Assembly: GCA_018109965.1 (NCBI GenBank)
Contig: JAGBFE010000177.1
Span: 1 to 13,630, forward strand
Source of the DNA: Oscillospiraceae bacterium
GTDB lineage: Bacteria > Bacillota_A > Clostridia > Oscillospirales > Ruminococcaceae
Direction of reading: 5' to 3'
Length of the DNA: 13,630 bases
Below are positions 13,058 through 13,630 of the stretch, piece by piece (position 1 is the first letter of the stretch; each line of letters starts with the position of its first letter). The notes beneath the pieces are model-generated. The model ran no database searches, had not been told where the DNA came from, and was given only the letters and a program-made list of their open reading frames with translations. The position numbers and the translations under genes are program-made.

Positions 13058-13498
13058 ATGAGTTACACAATCCATCAGTTATCAGTATTCCTGGAAAATA
13101 AAGAAGGCCGCCTTGACAGTGTTCTCAAAACACTTGGTGCGGGTGATGTAAACATTGTAGCACTCAGCCTTGCAGACAGTTCTGAATACGGTATGCTGCG
13201 CATGATAGTTTCAGAACCGGAAAAAGGTGTTATGGTGCTTAAAGAAGCAGGATATATGGCAATGCTTACAGATGTTATTGCCCTGCGTGTGCCTCACGCA
13301 GCAGGCTCTCTCAGCAAAGCACTGCACGCCATTATGGAAACAGGTGTAAACATTGAATATATGTACGCCTTTGCAAATGGCGAAGATGCTTCTGCCATTC
13401 TCAAATGCAACGATGCCGACAAAGCTGCCGATGCACTGCATGCTGTAGGTTTTGACCTTTATGACGCAGAAGAAGCATATCATAAAAACATAATTTAA
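13058..13498 (+). CDS. Double-ACT-domain amino-acid-binding protein
   Basis: The 146-residue product consists of two ACT domains and nothing else. The first, about 3-67, opens with IHQLSVFLENKEGRLDSVLK. The second, about 71-140, includes AIALRVPHAAGSLSKALH-like residues and GVNIEYMYAF. ACT pairs bind small ligands, usually amino acids, at the domain interface and control an enzyme or regulator. Proteins of this type (COG4747-like) are frequently encoded beside paaK-iorAB, suggesting a sensor of an aromatic amino acid or product, possibly acting on PaaK. The start at 13058 follows a near-perfect AAGGAGGT (13043-13050); an in-frame ATG at 13025 overlaps paaK and lacks such a site. Exact role unknown. 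Confidence 0.9.
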   Translation: MSYTIHQLSVFLENKEGRLDSVLKTLGAGDVNIVALSLADSSEYGMLRMIVSEPEKGVMVLKEAGYMAMLTDVIALRVPHAAGSLSKALHAIMETGVNIEYMYAFANGEDASAILKCNDADKAADALHAVGFDLYDAEEAYHKNII

Positions 13499-13521
13499 AA
13501 TTAAACTTTGCAACAAATCGG

Positions 13522-13549
13522 GCAGGTCTGTAACCAGTTACAGACCTGC
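13522..13549 (+). repeat. Perfect 13-bp hairpin downstream of the ACT gene, no T-run
   Basis: GCAGGTCTGTAAC (13522-13534) and GTTACAGACCTGC (13537-13549) are exact reverse complements around CA. It lies 24 nt after the stop codon of the last operon gene. The sequence after it (TCGCAGTTTGTC) is not a U-tract, so alone it is not a classical terminator. It may protect the mRNA 3' end or pause polymerase. Confidence 0.75.
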
Positions 13550-13573
13550 TCGCAGTTTGTCTGAAACAGATAT

Positions 13574-13619
13574 AAAAAATAACACTATACTGCAGTTGAC
13601 AGTATAGTGTTATTTTTTT
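13574..13619. terminator. Bidirectional intrinsic terminator of the iorA-iorB-paaK-ACT operon
   Basis: AAAAAATAACACTATACTG (13574-13592) and its exact reverse complement (13600-13618) surround a 7-nt loop. The seven T (13613-13619) serve the plus strand, and the six A become a U-tract for any gene converging from the right. Confidence 0.9.
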
Positions 13620-13630
13620 GCAATAAAAAG

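Noticed and set aside
1..13630. CRISPR array, tRNA or rRNA genes, insertion sequences
   Set aside because: No regularly spaced repeats, no tRNA cloverleaf other than the tmRNA, no rRNA signature and no transposase were found on either strand.

Overview
The window looks like a chromosomal segment of an anaerobic, low-GC Gram-positive bacterium of the Clostridia, possibly a gut Oscillospiraceae/Ruminococcaceae-type organism. This is inferred from strong AGGAGG ribosome-binding sites, AT-rich intergenic DNA, the smpB-ssrA arrangement, a Clostridia-type FliB-like protein and ferredoxin-dependent oxoacid chemistry. The genus cannot be read from the sequence.

Left part (1-2030). A FliB-like Cys-rich protein runs off the left edge on the minus strand (start at 914). 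It is divergent from smpB (1044-1493), followed by a complete tmRNA gene, ssrA (1540-1888), whose tag reads ANRNELVAA. Two hairpin terminators and an 11-bp tandem repeat follow.

Middle left (2030-4570). A MATE-family efflux transporter (2053-3399, minus) has a consensus promoter and a leader of about 100 nt. The leader folds into a terminator hairpin just before the gene and has an alternative pairing, so it is a candidate riboswitch or attenuator. Divergent from it is a small cytoplasmic CE4 (polysaccharide deacetylase-like) protein (3702-4517), with a perfect 12-bp inverted repeat in its leader. A bidirectional terminator at 4538-4566 separates it from the next operon.

Right part (4570-13620) is one coherent metabolic locus built around a 664-bp AT-rich divergent control region (8681-9344). 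To the left, on the minus strand, runs a tightly coupled six-gene operon. It encodes an AraC-type regulator, a plant-type [2Fe-2S] protein, an FAD/NAD(P) pyridine-nucleotide oxidoreductase, an 8-Cys ferredoxin, a BFD-like [2Fe-2S] protein and a DAO-family FAD amino-acid/amine dehydrogenase. To the right runs iorA-iorB-paaK-ACT: indolepyruvate:ferredoxin oxidoreductase, phenylacetate-CoA ligase and a double-ACT protein.

Working model (inference). The multi-subunit flavin/Fe-S dehydrogenase oxidises an amino acid or amine. If the substrate is aromatic, its 2-oxo acid (an arylpyruvate) is decarboxylated by IorAB to an arylacetyl-CoA plus reduced ferredoxin. PaaK, run toward ATP, or an acyl-CoA-consuming step then releases an arylacetate. 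The AraC protein and the ACT protein could sense the substrate. The pairing of the dehydrogenase complex with IorAB-PaaK under one divergent control region is the most interesting feature here. The link between the two halves rests on position alone.
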